Assembly: GCA_045561055.1 (NCBI GenBank)
Contig: JBJKYL010000019.1
Span: 310,001 to 374,000 of the forward strand
Reading direction: 5' to 3'
Source: SMWC01 sp045561055
Lineage (GTDB): Bacteria > Pseudomonadota > Gammaproteobacteria > Steroidobacterales > Rariloculaceae
DNA: 64,000 nucleotides
Positions 53,300 through 62,528 of the stretch are shown piece by piece. Position 1 is the first letter of the stretch, and every line of letters begins with the position of its first letter. A program made the translations under genes and the position numbers. The notes below the pieces were generated by a model. The model did no database searches. It was not told the origin of the DNA and was given only the letters and a program-made list of their open reading frames with translations.

Positions 53300-54090
53300 T
53301 AGATGAGCCCTTTATCGCGGAGCGTCCGCACAAGTTCTGAAACGTCGTTGACAATCGTCCCTTGCTGTCGGGTTAAGGGTGCTTCAACTTTATGTATGGT
53401 GAATTGTTGTTGCGTCTTGGTCGTTAGCTCCTCTAGAGGGATTACATCTAGTGTTTTTCTTTTCGCCTTCATGATGTCCGGGAGCTTCACGTAGCGGGGT
53501 TCATTGAGACGAAGATCCGTCGTGACCACCGCAGGTAGCTCCACCTCTATTACCTCAAGGCCTGCGTCGACTTCACGCGTGGCAGTCACGACGCCATCGT
53601 TAATAACGAGTTCGGATACGAAGGTTGCTTGCGGTCGATCCCACAGTGCGGCAAGCATTTGTCCTGTCTGATTATTGTCGTCGTCGATCGACTGCTTTCC
53701 TAGAATAACCAGGTCCGGCGATTCGCGATCGACTAGAGCTTTGATCACTCTAGCAGCGGTGAGTGGTTCGAGAGGATGAGCTGTATTTACGAGGATAGCG
53801 CGATCCGCGCCCATCGCGAGACCGGTACGTAGCTGCTGTTGGCAGTCGCTTGTACCGAGTGATACGACGATGATCTCATTTGCTTGTCCACGTTCTTTGA
53901 TCCGTAATGCTTCTTCGAGCGCGATTTCATCGAAGGGATTGATTGACATCTTCGCGCCGTCGAGCATCACACCCGAGCCATCGGGATTCACGCGAACGCG
54001 GACGTTGTAATCGAGGACGCGCTTCAAACAGACTAGAACTTTTTGCAAGGGAATTTTAGTTATGGTGGGATTGAGGTCTGAGTTTAGCAT
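53299..54090 (-). CDS. etfB: Electron transfer flavoprotein beta subunit
   Basis: AMP-binding partner of EtfA. KVLVCLKRVLDYNVRVRVNP, MSINPFDEIALEEALRIKE, MGADRAILVNTAHPLEP and LVILGKQSIDDDNNQTGQML are the standard EtfB elements. The N-terminus has about 15 residues before the usual KVLV start; the ATG at 54090 has AGGAA three bases upstream, so a slightly longer form is likely. Minus-strand operon with etfA. Confidence 0.95.
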   Translation of the reverse strand: MLNSDLNPTITKIPLQKVLVCLKRVLDYNVRVRVNPDGSGVMLDGAKMSINPFDEIALEEALRIKERGQANEIIVVSLGTSDCQQQLRTGLAMGADRAILVNTAHPLEPLTAARVIKALVDRESPDLVILGKQSIDDDNNQTGQMLAALWDRPQATFVSELVINDGVVTATREVDAGLEVIEVELPAVVTTDLRLNEPRYVKLPDIMKAKRKTLDVIPLEELTTKTQQQFTIHKVEAPLTRQQGTIVNDVSELVRTLRDKGLI

Positions 54091-54131
54091 TTTCCTGTGT
54101 GGTTATTCCATGAGTGTAGTATGACGCGTTC

Positions 54132-54764
54132 ATGTTTCAGCACTCTGAATTAACGGTAGAGACATTTCCAATCCACGCGCGTGCGATGGCAAAGCAATTC
54201 CCAGAATTGGCCGGAGTAGTTAGCCGCTGGGGTTTGCCTGCGTTCTGGAACCGTAAACCGGGTATCGATTCGCTTGTCCTAATAATTCTTGAACAGCAGA
54301 TCTCGATCTCGGCAGCTAACAGTATCCATAAGCGCCTCAAGAAAGGGCTAGGGGGCGTCTCAGCACGTCGGCTTTATGAAGCCGGTGCAGACAAGTTAAA
54401 AAACTTTGGGCTTACAAGACAGAAAGCTCACTACTGTTACGAGCTAGGGCGTGCGGTTATTCAGCGGCGTTTGTCTCTCAAAGCCGTGGCAGAAATGGAT
54501 GACTGCGACGCGATGGCAGCGCTAGATGCGTTGCCCGGCATTGGACCCTGGTCTGCGGCCATCTATGTTATGTCTGCGCTACGTCGAATAGATGTCTGGC
54601 CATCTGGCGATCTAGCATTGCGTCAGGGCGTCGCGAGCTTACTCCCCGAGCTCGATACCGAGTCACTTGCCGACTCCGGAGATCGCTGGCGGCCGCGCAG
54701 AGCCGTCGCAGCTCGGCTCGTATGGCATCATTATCGTTGCCTAAGAACCAATACCACCAAGTAA
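54132..54764 (+). CDS. HhH-GPD DNA glycosylase (AlkA/3-methyladenine type)
   Basis: Base-excision repair glycosylase of 210 residues, without an N-terminal AlkA-type TBP-like domain. The helix-hairpin-helix and catalytic region read ALDALPGIGPWSAAIYV followed by WPSGDLALRQGV, in which the Asp is catalytic. LVLIILEQQISISAANSI is the conserved N-terminal part of the fold. It probably removes alkylated purines. Divergent from etfB with 41 bases between them. Confidence 0.9.
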   Translation: MFQHSELTVETFPIHARAMAKQFPELAGVVSRWGLPAFWNRKPGIDSLVLIILEQQISISAANSIHKRLKKGLGGVSARRLYEAGADKLKNFGLTRQKAHYCYELGRAVIQRRLSLKAVAEMDDCDAMAALDALPGIGPWSAAIYVMSALRRIDVWPSGDLALRQGVASLLPELDTESLADSGDRWRPRRAVAARLVWHHYRCLRTNTTK

Positions 54765-54786
54765 GCTAAGGCTGAACGATTACGAC

Positions 54787-56085
54787 TTAGTTCGAATCTG
54801 GACGATGGGTAGGCTTGACGTGACTCCAACCGCGATATCCGGCGGTGTGTATCTGCATGTTGTGGACTCGCAAAATGTCCACGCCCTGCTCGCATAGCTT
54901 AAGCGATATGCCAAGTGTAGCGAGATCTTTCTCACTGATCTTAGTCCCCGTTAATTGATTGAGAAATGATTTTCTCGAATGACCCACGAGGACTCGCAGA
55001 CCGTGTTTGCGAAGGTTGCCGGCGCTTTCCAAGATTCGGAGCGACTGCAAATTGTTTTTTCCAAAGCCTATACCTGGGTCAAAAATTATTCGACTTAGAT
55101 CTAGTCCAGCTTTGTCCCATATTTCGAGTCGTCGAAGGAGCTCATCTTCGACTTCTCGGTACCCGTCAGCGGATACGGGTAAATGTTGCTTGGGTTCGAC
55201 TGGCACACTAATACTATGCATCGCGATCCAGTCAGTATTACTCGTCTTTGCTAGCTCAAGAATCTCGGGTGATGTCAGACCCGTTACGTCGTTGATGATG
55301 TTTACACCAAGTGCTAGGGCGCGTTCAATTGTCTTAGCGTGGTAGCTATCGACGCTGATTAGCGGTGCTAATAGGGATCGTTGGCGACGGGCTACTAGTT
55401 CGCTGAGTACCGGTTCGATTCGCTGCCACTCGACCTCAGCCGAAATTGCTTCCCCGCCTGGTCGAGTCGACTCACCGCCGACGTCTATGATATGAGCGCC
55501 CGCATCGATCATTGCATCGACATCAGGCTTAAAATCGTCCCAGGTCTGGCGTTCGCTACCGTCTGAAAAAGAGTCCGGCGTTACATTCACGATGCCCATC
55601 CACAAGGGTAGATATTGCTTCAATTTTCGCGACCATTCGAGCAATGACTTATCACCGAGGCCGGGAATGGTCATGCGCGGGTCTAGCGCGATAAGCGGCG
55701 TTAGAACGAAGCTTCTCTTGTGCATACTAGGATGCGGAATAGTTAGTTTATCGGTATGTATCTGTTCTCGTCCCCATAGAAGGATGTCGATATCAATAGG
55801 TCTTGGAGCCCAACGAGCTGCATCGCATCGTTTCATCGTTACATGGATTGTCTCAATCCATTGCAAACAGGCTTCGGGTGACGCATCGGTTTCGCATTCA
55901 ACAACGAGATTGAAAAACGGTCGATTCCAGTCAGCGGGAGCGCTATTTGGTAGTAGTGCAGGTGACTCGACTACGGGTGATATCCGTCGAATTCTCAGCG
56001 GTTTAGAATCCAACAGCTCTAGTGCTCGGCTCAGGTTGCCGGATCTATCACCGAGATTGGCACCGAGGCCTAGGAAGATACGCAT
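54787..56085 (-). CDS. Bifunctional FolK-FolP (HPPK and dihydropteroate synthase)
   Basis: Fusion of two consecutive folate enzymes in 432 residues. Residues about 1-155 are 6-hydroxymethyl-dihydropterin pyrophosphokinase: MRIFLGLGANLGDRSGNLSR, and WAPRPIDIDILLWG, then IPHPSMHKRSFVLTPL. Residues about 160-420 are dihydropteroate synthase: WMGIVNVTPDSFSDG, AHIIDVGGESTRPGG, IISVDSYHAK-like LISVDSYHAKTIERAL, NIINDVTGL and VLVGHSRKSFLNQLTG. It thus makes pyrophosphorylated pterin and joins it to p-aminobenzoate. Most proteobacteria keep folK and folP apart; this fusion is known from a few bacteria, plants and fungi. Confidence 0.93.
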   Translation of the reverse strand: MRIFLGLGANLGDRSGNLSRALELLDSKPLRIRRISPVVESPALLPNSAPADWNRPFFNLVVECETDASPEACLQWIETIHVTMKRCDAARWAPRPIDIDILLWGREQIHTDKLTIPHPSMHKRSFVLTPLIALDPRMTIPGLGDKSLLEWSRKLKQYLPLWMGIVNVTPDSFSDGSERQTWDDFKPDVDAMIDAGAHIIDVGGESTRPGGEAISAEVEWQRIEPVLSELVARRQRSLLAPLISVDSYHAKTIERALALGVNIINDVTGLTSPEILELAKTSNTDWIAMHSISVPVEPKQHLPVSADGYREVEDELLRRLEIWDKAGLDLSRIIFDPGIGFGKNNLQSLRILESAGNLRKHGLRVLVGHSRKSFLNQLTGTKISEKDLATLGISLKLCEQGVDILRVHNMQIHTAGYRGWSHVKPTHRPDSN

Positions 56086-56290
56086 TTTAATTGCTTTCGT
56101 GGCAGATATTATCGGGCTAAATGTTACAGGTGAGAGTATAGCGGAAGCGGGTTGCCCGTGATTTTTCGGTTGTATCTCGACGGTGACACCAAGTAGACCA
56201 GATAGTTGTTCTCGCGATCGGTTTTGGGGAGGTCAGCAAGGCCTTAGTTCTCATGTGCTCAGAGGCGGGTAGTGTGTCCTCGATCTACTG
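56086..56290. other. Intergenic region between folKP and receptor gene
   Basis: Both flanking genes run on the minus strand, with 205 bases separating them. I see no open frame with coding character and no strong terminator; it should contain the folKP promoter. Confidence 0.4.
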
Positions 56291-58393
56291 CTAAAGGTCG
56301 AAGGTTACAGACACCCCGGCGTAGATGTTTAACTCGGGAGCGGGTTCGAAATAACGCGATCCGTATGCGTTGAGCCGGATATTATTGTTATAGCTTTCGT
56401 TGAAGAGATTATTGATGCCAATAAATGGCGAGAATAGGGTAGAGCCTACGGTGCGTTCAAGGCCCATCCGCAGATTCGCGACCGTATAGGGGGGTACCCT
56501 CACGCTGTTTGAGTTGTTAGCAAACTGCTCTCCCACATACATCAGGTCAAGCGCGCCGAACCAACCAGCTGGATGCGTATAGTTGATCTCGCCGAAGAGC
56601 AGATGTTTCACCGTTCCCGGGATTATGTTTCCCGAATAATCGTCGTCAATAGTTTGTGCCCCACCTTTATCGAACGAGAGCACGCGAAAATCGTCAAACT
56701 CGAAACTACCATGGGTATATGACAGAGACGTCCGTATGCGATCAGTCAAGTTCGATATCAGAGAGAGTTCTAGCCCCGTTCGGTTAGAGCTACCCGCGTT
56801 CTGAAAGAAGTCACGACCGTCGATTTCAAAAGGCACGAGTTCATCGTTTACTGCAACATTGTAGAGTGCGGCCTCGTAGTAGTGTTGTTCGTTAAGCGAA
56901 CCGCGTATGCCTATTTCATGGTTGGTTGCCGCTTGTGGGTCTAGCGCTGGATTAAAGCCTCCGCCGCCACTGGGGTTAGCAAAGTCTGTTGTGCTCGGAG
57001 TTTCAAACGCGGTGGATAGGGTACCGTACAAGCTAAGTTCGGGTGACAGGCTGTAGAGAATGCCGAGCATCGGACTGATATCGTCCATCTCTCGTAACCC
57101 GGAGTCGTTTCCATCTGATAGAAAACGATCGCGCACGGAGTATTCGATTTGATCGAAACGTACTCCGAACGTCAGTTGTATTTGATCGCTGAGTGTCAGT
57201 TCGTTCTGGAGAAAAACGCCTCGTGCCACGAATGACTCGTCTTGGTCGAAGGTTAGCGCTCCCAATATGCCCTTATTATTAATAAATCTTCTTCGGTCAT
57301 CATCCTGGTTGTCGGTGTCGAAGCCAACGATGAGCCGGTTAGGCATGCCGAGAAGCGAACCCGTACGGGTGTAGTTGATGCCGCCGCCAGCGAAGAATCG
57401 CTCGAGGTTTACAGAATCCGCAACGGGAAACTGTGGCAATTTGTTTTTAAAGTCGCGCCAGACAAAATAGCTACGTGCTGAGAGTTCTCCTACGTCCCCG
57501 ATTGGTGTCGTATAGATTAATCCGACACGCGTTTGATCGAGAACCTCTCCGGTGTCGTAGGTGACATTGCGGCTGCGTGCTGAGCGTGGGTCTGAGGTTG
57601 CCTGAGCGGAATTGACGCCACCAGGATCATTAGAGAGCGGTTGGTCCGTGATATTTACCACGGCGAGAAAGTTTGCATCTCCTCCAAGTTCGAAGTTGAA
57701 CCGACCGCTAAGCTGCGTGTTCTCGGCCTGGCTGAATGCACGGTAGCCGTCGACCTGAGAATCGGACGCGCTGACGAAGTAGTTCAAACGCTCAGTTTGG
57801 CCGCCGGCCTTTACTTGTAGCTTCTGGAAGTTGTACGCGCCCGCTGCGAATCGCGCGCTGACGTAGGGAGTTTGTGGCCCATCTTCTGAGGTTATGCTGA
57901 TTACGCCGCCGGATGCATTACCATACAGTGATGAGCTCGGGCCGCGGATGACCTCGATCTGCTTAGTGGCGCCAAGATCGATGTTATCAACCTGGCCAGT
58001 GCCGTCCGGTAGCGTTTCCGGAATGCCGTCGACGAGGATTTTGACTCCGCGAATACCGAACGCTGCCCGAGCGCCGAATCCGCGAATTGATATTCTGAGA
58101 TCCTGTGCGAAGTTATAGCGGTTCTGCATGAACAGTCCAGGAACTCTGTTCAGTGCCTCGTCAAGTCCAAGCTGTTGGCGGCCGAGTTGAATCTCATCCT
58201 GCCCAACGATGCTTACTGCTGCAGGAACGCGGGCCAATGGCGTGCTGAGGCGTGTCGCTTCGACGACGATCTCCTCTATCGCGGCCGTTTGGGTGGTTTC
58301 CTGGCTAGCCGTTATACCGGGTAGGAGAATCGCTACGAGCGCGCAGATTAGAGAGCTGCTTCTATAGATAGATGTTTTATTGGCTAATGGCAT
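56291..58393 (-). CDS. TonB-dependent outer-membrane receptor
   Basis: About 700 residues with a signal peptide (SLICALVAILLPGITA) and a TonB-box-like EEIVVEATR. The plug domain follows: VSIVGQDEIQLGRQQLGLDE, GVKILVDGIPETLPDGTG and IEVIRGPSSSLYGNASGGV (diagnostic). The barrel ends with LNIYAGVSVTFDL. YncD/FecA-like proportions suggest a siderophore, metal-chelate or small-nutrient receptor, but no ligand can be read. ATG 58393 is preceded by an in-frame GTG at 58402; neither has a clear ribosome site. No TonB, Fur-box or transporter gene is adjacent. Confidence 0.9.
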   Translation of the reverse strand: MPLANKTSIYRSSSLICALVAILLPGITASQETTQTAAIEEIVVEATRLSTPLARVPAAVSIVGQDEIQLGRQQLGLDEALNRVPGLFMQNRYNFAQDLRISIRGFGARAAFGIRGVKILVDGIPETLPDGTGQVDNIDLGATKQIEVIRGPSSSLYGNASGGVISITSEDGPQTPYVSARFAAGAYNFQKLQVKAGGQTERLNYFVSASDSQVDGYRAFSQAENTQLSGRFNFELGGDANFLAVVNITDQPLSNDPGGVNSAQATSDPRSARSRNVTYDTGEVLDQTRVGLIYTTPIGDVGELSARSYFVWRDFKNKLPQFPVADSVNLERFFAGGGINYTRTGSLLGMPNRLIVGFDTDNQDDDRRRFINNKGILGALTFDQDESFVARGVFLQNELTLSDQIQLTFGVRFDQIEYSVRDRFLSDGNDSGLREMDDISPMLGILYSLSPELSLYGTLSTAFETPSTTDFANPSGGGGFNPALDPQAATNHEIGIRGSLNEQHYYEAALYNVAVNDELVPFEIDGRDFFQNAGSSNRTGLELSLISNLTDRIRTSLSYTHGSFEFDDFRVLSFDKGGAQTIDDDYSGNIIPGTVKHLLFGEINYTHPAGWFGALDLMYVGEQFANNSNSVRVPPYTVANLRMGLERTVGSTLFSPFIGINNLFNESYNNNIRLNAYGSRYFEPAPELNIYAGVSVTFDL

Positions 58394-58598
58394 ACGGAGC
58401 ACACATTTTAAAAGGCACGTATCATGACGATCTCATCATCGTGCCGCAATCCTCTTGCTTGGAATGGCTCATAAACGCAACCGTTTTGGTTGTGTTTGAG
58501 GTAGTCAAATCTACAAAGATCTTCCACACCGCTTCTAAGCAGTCGAGATATTCCTTGGCGAGGTCTATGTAGGGGACTGCCCGGTTAGTTCTACTCTA

Positions 58599-61157
58599 TC
58601 AGGTGTTGTTTTCGAGATCTCGCTGGATGACATAAAGAATATGGTTCCTATGGGCACGTGTCTCCGTATTGCCTCGACGTCGGCCGTCCATCATGTCCTC
58701 GATAAGGCGCAGGTGATACAACGCGATCGATTGCGAAGGGAAGTCGTAGTCATCACCAGTCACAATGGTGGTTAATCTCGAGACATATTCGAGTTGTAGA
58801 TTCTGACGGAACGTATTCACTTCATCGCGGAGGTCTGCGGTGAAGATCGCATCTGTGAGGTCAGCCATGACTTCAGCCAGTGGGTACTCGTTACCGTATA
58901 GTCTTGAATCCGTGATACGTGTCATAACTGTTGGGTGCAGTAAGTGCGAAAGTACGCCACGTTGCAGCGCCAGTAGCCATTCATGCACCTTCGGGTCCTC
59001 TGTTTCTCCCCAAAAATTCCAGAGTCGCCGCTGCTCTTGAAGGTGACTATAGAGATCTTCTGATGCTGAGAAGGCTTCCGGCGAAAACAGGTGAGTTGCA
59101 AGTCCGGCCATCGCGCGTTGCTGCTGTTCAAAGCTAACCGGTACGAATGGTGTTTTTGCGCCTGCCTGCCCAACAACGGAACGATTGATGTATACACCAC
59201 CAATCTGCCGCGACAGAACGGTGACGGATCGAGCTATCTGCGCCAACATGACAATGTAGGCGTCTCGCAGTTCATGGTAAGACTCTCCTTCTATCGAATT
59301 CTTTTCGCGAGCGAGGGACAGAAGGTTCTCGATCAGTGCCAGCCTTTCGTCGGCGTAGCCGACAGGATCACTCGTCATGTCATACCAAAGAACGCGGGGA
59401 TCCATCGCCCAGCCTGCTCGAGTCATGACGTGGTCGTCCGTGCCGAACAGTAGCGCTGGTTCAGTCGAGCGGGCGGCGATTGTCATCAGTCGCTCAGCTT
59501 CTGCAGGCTCTTCATCAAGCGCTATCGAGTAGCTGTAGTCTACGACCCAGTCGTCGTAGGGGCCGGGCTGAGTAGTAAAGAAATTGGTGTGCTCGCGTCC
59601 CGGTGGTGCTATGTGAATATCAGTGTAATCCATAACCGAGGCGTATAGTCCGGCCCGGTTAACGGTGTCGCTATCAAAGGCTTCGTCTAGCGTGAGTAAA
59701 TGGGAGGATGCGAAGTTATGTGCAAAGCCGAGTGTATGGCCAACCTCATGTAGAACGAGATCGATGAGAAATTCCTCTACAACCTGTGTCTCGAGCGCTG
59801 TGTCTAGATTCTGCGCGTTTATCGCGAAGCGACCAAAGATCTGGCTAAGTTGCATGTCATAGCCGAAAGAACAATAGCGGTGTTGTAACGAAAGGTCTGT
59901 CGCAGGCAGTCTAGATCCAGGGTCTTCGAGGTCGTCAAGAATCTGCTGATAGCGGAGACGCCGAATAACGCCCGCATACTCAAGCATAATATCGGAGCCG
60001 AGAATCTGCCCTGTTCGAGGGTTAGTGAAGGAAGGGCCGTAACCTGAGAACGGTGGATTTGGAGAAGAGGCCCACCGAAGAACGTTATAGCGAATATCTC
60101 CGGCATCCCAGTCGGCATTATCGGGCTGGACGCGCACTCTCAGAGCATTACGGAATCCGATTTTCTCGAACGATTTATTCCAAGCCAGGACACCCTCTCT
60201 GATTGCGTCTCTGAATTCATGTGGTGTTGTATTTTCTATCCACCACGTAATTGGCTCTACGGGCTCCGATATTGCTGCGTCTGAATCTCTTTTCACGAGA
60301 TGCCAGCGTTCCACCAAATCGCGGTAGGGTGTTGAGCTGTCATCGGTTAGGTCAGTGACCTGTTGGGCGAAGTAGCCCATGCGGTGATCTGTTAGGCGTG
60401 GCTGGTAGTCATTCTCCGGAAGAGCGATTAGTGAATGCTGGACGTAGATACTCACGTATCGGCTATCTGTGATATCTGAGCCGCCGCGTACGGTAGGCGA
60501 TGGGTTCTCGTAGACGTACTCGACCTGCACGTCAGTATTCAGTGGATAATTTCTGATGTCGGTGATTTTGCTCTTGTCGTCGCTAAGATCGCCGAGTGTA
60601 AATCTTTCTCCCGGTGAACCGTCTGGATCCGGTGAAGGTTTAATTTGATTTAGCGTCTCGTTAACGAAAATGTTATCGGCGTCGATCAATATTAGACCGT
60701 TCTCTCCGTCTTCGGCCAAAATACTTTCCGAAGTGAGTAATGCTGAGCTGATGTTTGCATTGGCCGCACGACTCAAAGGACTATCAGGATTGAAATAGAA
60801 CGCAGTATTCTCGGATCGAAATTCTATTCGATCGAAATGGCGAGCGATCGATACAATCCGGTTATCACGATAGTTGCCGCGGAAGTGCCCGCCTTGGACG
60901 ACGCCATCTATACTGACTGCAATATAAATATACTCACGATCGAGCTGTTCCGTACCAAGCTCAAGGTATGTTTTTCCCGTTTCGCGATCGCGATAAAGTG
61001 TAAATAATCCTTCGTGACGATCACTGTTTTCCGTGATCTCAGCGATCGTTTGCGTCTCGTTTCCGGCTTCGTCGTCGGTTTCCTGCGAGACGAGCGGGCC
61101 AGATATTGTGTAGAGACATAGAAGCGATAAATTCAGAAGATAATCTCGGTATTTCAT
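58599..61157 (-). CDS. Exported zinc-dependent metalloprotease (DUF5117/DUF5118)
   Basis: About 852 residues with a signal peptide (LLNLSLLCLYTISGPLVS). The zinc-binding motif is HEVGHTLGFAHNFASS (HExxHxxxxxH) about two-thirds of the way along, preceded by the EFLIDLVLHEVGHT helix; this is the metzincin-like family with N-terminal DUF5118 and DUF5117 domains (TYLELGTEQLDREYIYIAVS, RFDRIEFRSE-type beta strands). A periplasmic or cell-surface protease of unknown substrate. ATG 61157 has GGAGGTC six bases upstream and is far better than an in-frame start at 61274, which would place 39 residues before the signal peptide. Confidence 0.9.
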   Translation of the reverse strand: MKYRDYLLNLSLLCLYTISGPLVSQETDDEAGNETQTIAEITENSDRHEGLFTLYRDRETGKTYLELGTEQLDREYIYIAVSIDGVVQGGHFRGNYRDNRIVSIARHFDRIEFRSENTAFYFNPDSPLSRAANANISSALLTSESILAEDGENGLILIDADNIFVNETLNQIKPSPDPDGSPGERFTLGDLSDDKSKITDIRNYPLNTDVQVEYVYENPSPTVRGGSDITDSRYVSIYVQHSLIALPENDYQPRLTDHRMGYFAQQVTDLTDDSSTPYRDLVERWHLVKRDSDAAISEPVEPITWWIENTTPHEFRDAIREGVLAWNKSFEKIGFRNALRVRVQPDNADWDAGDIRYNVLRWASSPNPPFSGYGPSFTNPRTGQILGSDIMLEYAGVIRRLRYQQILDDLEDPGSRLPATDLSLQHRYCSFGYDMQLSQIFGRFAINAQNLDTALETQVVEEFLIDLVLHEVGHTLGFAHNFASSHLLTLDEAFDSDTVNRAGLYASVMDYTDIHIAPPGREHTNFFTTQPGPYDDWVVDYSYSIALDEEPAEAERLMTIAARSTEPALLFGTDDHVMTRAGWAMDPRVLWYDMTSDPVGYADERLALIENLLSLAREKNSIEGESYHELRDAYIVMLAQIARSVTVLSRQIGGVYINRSVVGQAGAKTPFVPVSFEQQQRAMAGLATHLFSPEAFSASEDLYSHLQEQRRLWNFWGETEDPKVHEWLLALQRGVLSHLLHPTVMTRITDSRLYGNEYPLAEVMADLTDAIFTADLRDEVNTFRQNLQLEYVSRLTTIVTGDDYDFPSQSIALYHLRLIEDMMDGRRRGNTETRAHRNHILYVIQRDLENNT

Positions 61158-61341
61158 AATTTTGACCTCCGCGAAGTATCCAAAGCATAGATAATCTATA
61201 CGTGCTGGACCAGAATGATTTGGGAGTGTAGGCCCTAGATTCTTATAGTTTTTCGAGTGCTGGTTAAAAAACATTACGAAATAGTAACTTTGGAATCAGT
61301 CTAATACGGTGTTTACGCTATTTCGTGTGCTAGACTGGATA

Positions 61342-61453
61342 TATTATAGGGCGTTGCATAAAAACAACAGTGCCTAAACTGAATTGGGGAGTGGCGTTCA
61401 CACCGCACAATAGCGGTGTCATTCCGAGGGGCGGCTTGCAAGCGCCCCTTTTT
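61342..61453 (+). ncRNA. Possible small RNA with terminator
   Basis: In the 432-base gap between the metalloprotease and MBL genes there is a TATTAT -10-like element at 61342-61347, then a perfect hairpin ACACCGC-ACAATA-GCGGTGT (61400-61419). A Rho-independent terminator follows: GGGGCG (61428-61433) pairs with CGCCCC (61443-61448), followed by TTTTT (61449-61453). No open frame or coding gene ends before it on this strand, so a short transcript of about 100 bases is likely. No known RNA family is recognised. Confidence 0.4.
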
Positions 61454-61590
61454 CTTATCCGCTGTGTTATTCGTACGCTATCTAAGCTGAATCGGCCTGT
61501 TTTTCAGATTTTTGTATCAGAATAGTGCTAGCCGGTTATTATTAGTCTGATACAACTGCGCTGGTTTTAACAACATTAAGGAACATTGCG

Positions 61591-62481
61591 ATGCAATCGA
61601 AACTTCAGAATCTTTTTCTGTTCTTTATAAGTGTTGCGCTATCTTTTGGGGCAGTTCAGGCACAGCAGACCGACTGGGATATGGTTGAACTTCGCATTAG
61701 CCATGTTGCAGGTTCTATCTACATGTTAGAGGGTCAGGGCGGCAATATCGGTCTTTCGATCGGGGATGATGGAGTCATTATGATCGACGATCAATTCGCG
61801 CCGCTCACCGATAGAATTGTAGCCAAAATTGCGGAGGTGACCGACCAAGAAATCCGATTTCTTATTAATACACATCTCCACGGTGATCATGTCGGTGGGA
61901 ATGAAAATCTTGGTAATCGTGGAGTACTTATATTCGCGAACGATCGTGTTCGTTTACGGATGAGTATGGCCAAGAGCGATAGTGGCGCCTCAACGTATTC
62001 ACGTGTTGCTTTACCCGTAGTGACTTTCAGCGAAACCACGACGTTGCACTTGAATGGTGAGGAGGTACACGCATTCTCCGTGCCGCCTGCTCATACCGAC
62101 GGTGATGTTTTCATTCACTTTCGGGACTCCGACGTATTGCATCTTGGTGACGTATTTCGGACTAATAATTTTCCGTATATAGATCTGAGTAACGGTGGCG
62201 GGTTGCCCGGAACACTCGAGGCGCTTGGTATCGCGATTGGTATGGCCGGTCCTAACACGGCTATCATCCCCGGTCACGGAGGTGTGTCGACACGCGAGGA
62301 TATTGTTGAGTTTCGCGACATGATTCTAGTCGTAATAGATCGTGTTTCATCACTGATCGATGAGGGTAAGTCTTTTGCCGAGGTCATAGCGGCAGGTACT
62401 ACAGCTGAATATGAGGCGAAATGGGGAGATCCCGAGCGTTTCCTCAGAGGCCTTTATCCGGAGCTCGGCGGCCAGTGGTAG
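61591..62481 (+). CDS. MBL-fold metallo-hydrolase, exported
   Basis: A 296-residue protein with a signal peptide (FLFFISVALSFGAVQA). The metal-binding motif HLHGDHVGG, then HTDGDVFIHF and PGHGGVSTREDIVEF, are the metallo-beta-lactamase-fold pattern (HxHxDH and downstream His). The catalysed reaction is unknown; subclass-B3-like lactamases and exported quinoprotein-relay-type hydrolases share this layout. AAGGAA lies seven bases before the ATG. It probably shares a transcript with the dehydrogenase gene 47 bases downstream, in which a T run (62516-62525) separates the two. Confidence 0.88.
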   Translation: MQSKLQNLFLFFISVALSFGAVQAQQTDWDMVELRISHVAGSIYMLEGQGGNIGLSIGDDGVIMIDDQFAPLTDRIVAKIAEVTDQEIRFLINTHLHGDHVGGNENLGNRGVLIFANDRVRLRMSMAKSDSGASTYSRVALPVVTFSETTTLHLNGEEVHAFSVPPAHTDGDVFIHFRDSDVLHLGDVFRTNNFPYIDLSNGGGLPGTLEALGIAIGMAGPNTAIIPGHGGVSTREDIVEFRDMILVVIDRVSSLIDEGKSFAEVIAAGTTAEYEAKWGDPERFLRGLYPELGGQW

Positions 62482-62528
62482 CGGAGTCAGAATTACAGTT
62501 TCGATCGTGACGTCTGTTTTTTTTTAAC

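Noticed and set aside
62510..62528. Terminator at the T run before the 2-hydroxyacid dehydrogenase
   Set aside because: There is a long T run but no convincing GC-rich stem before it, and the downstream gene follows closely.
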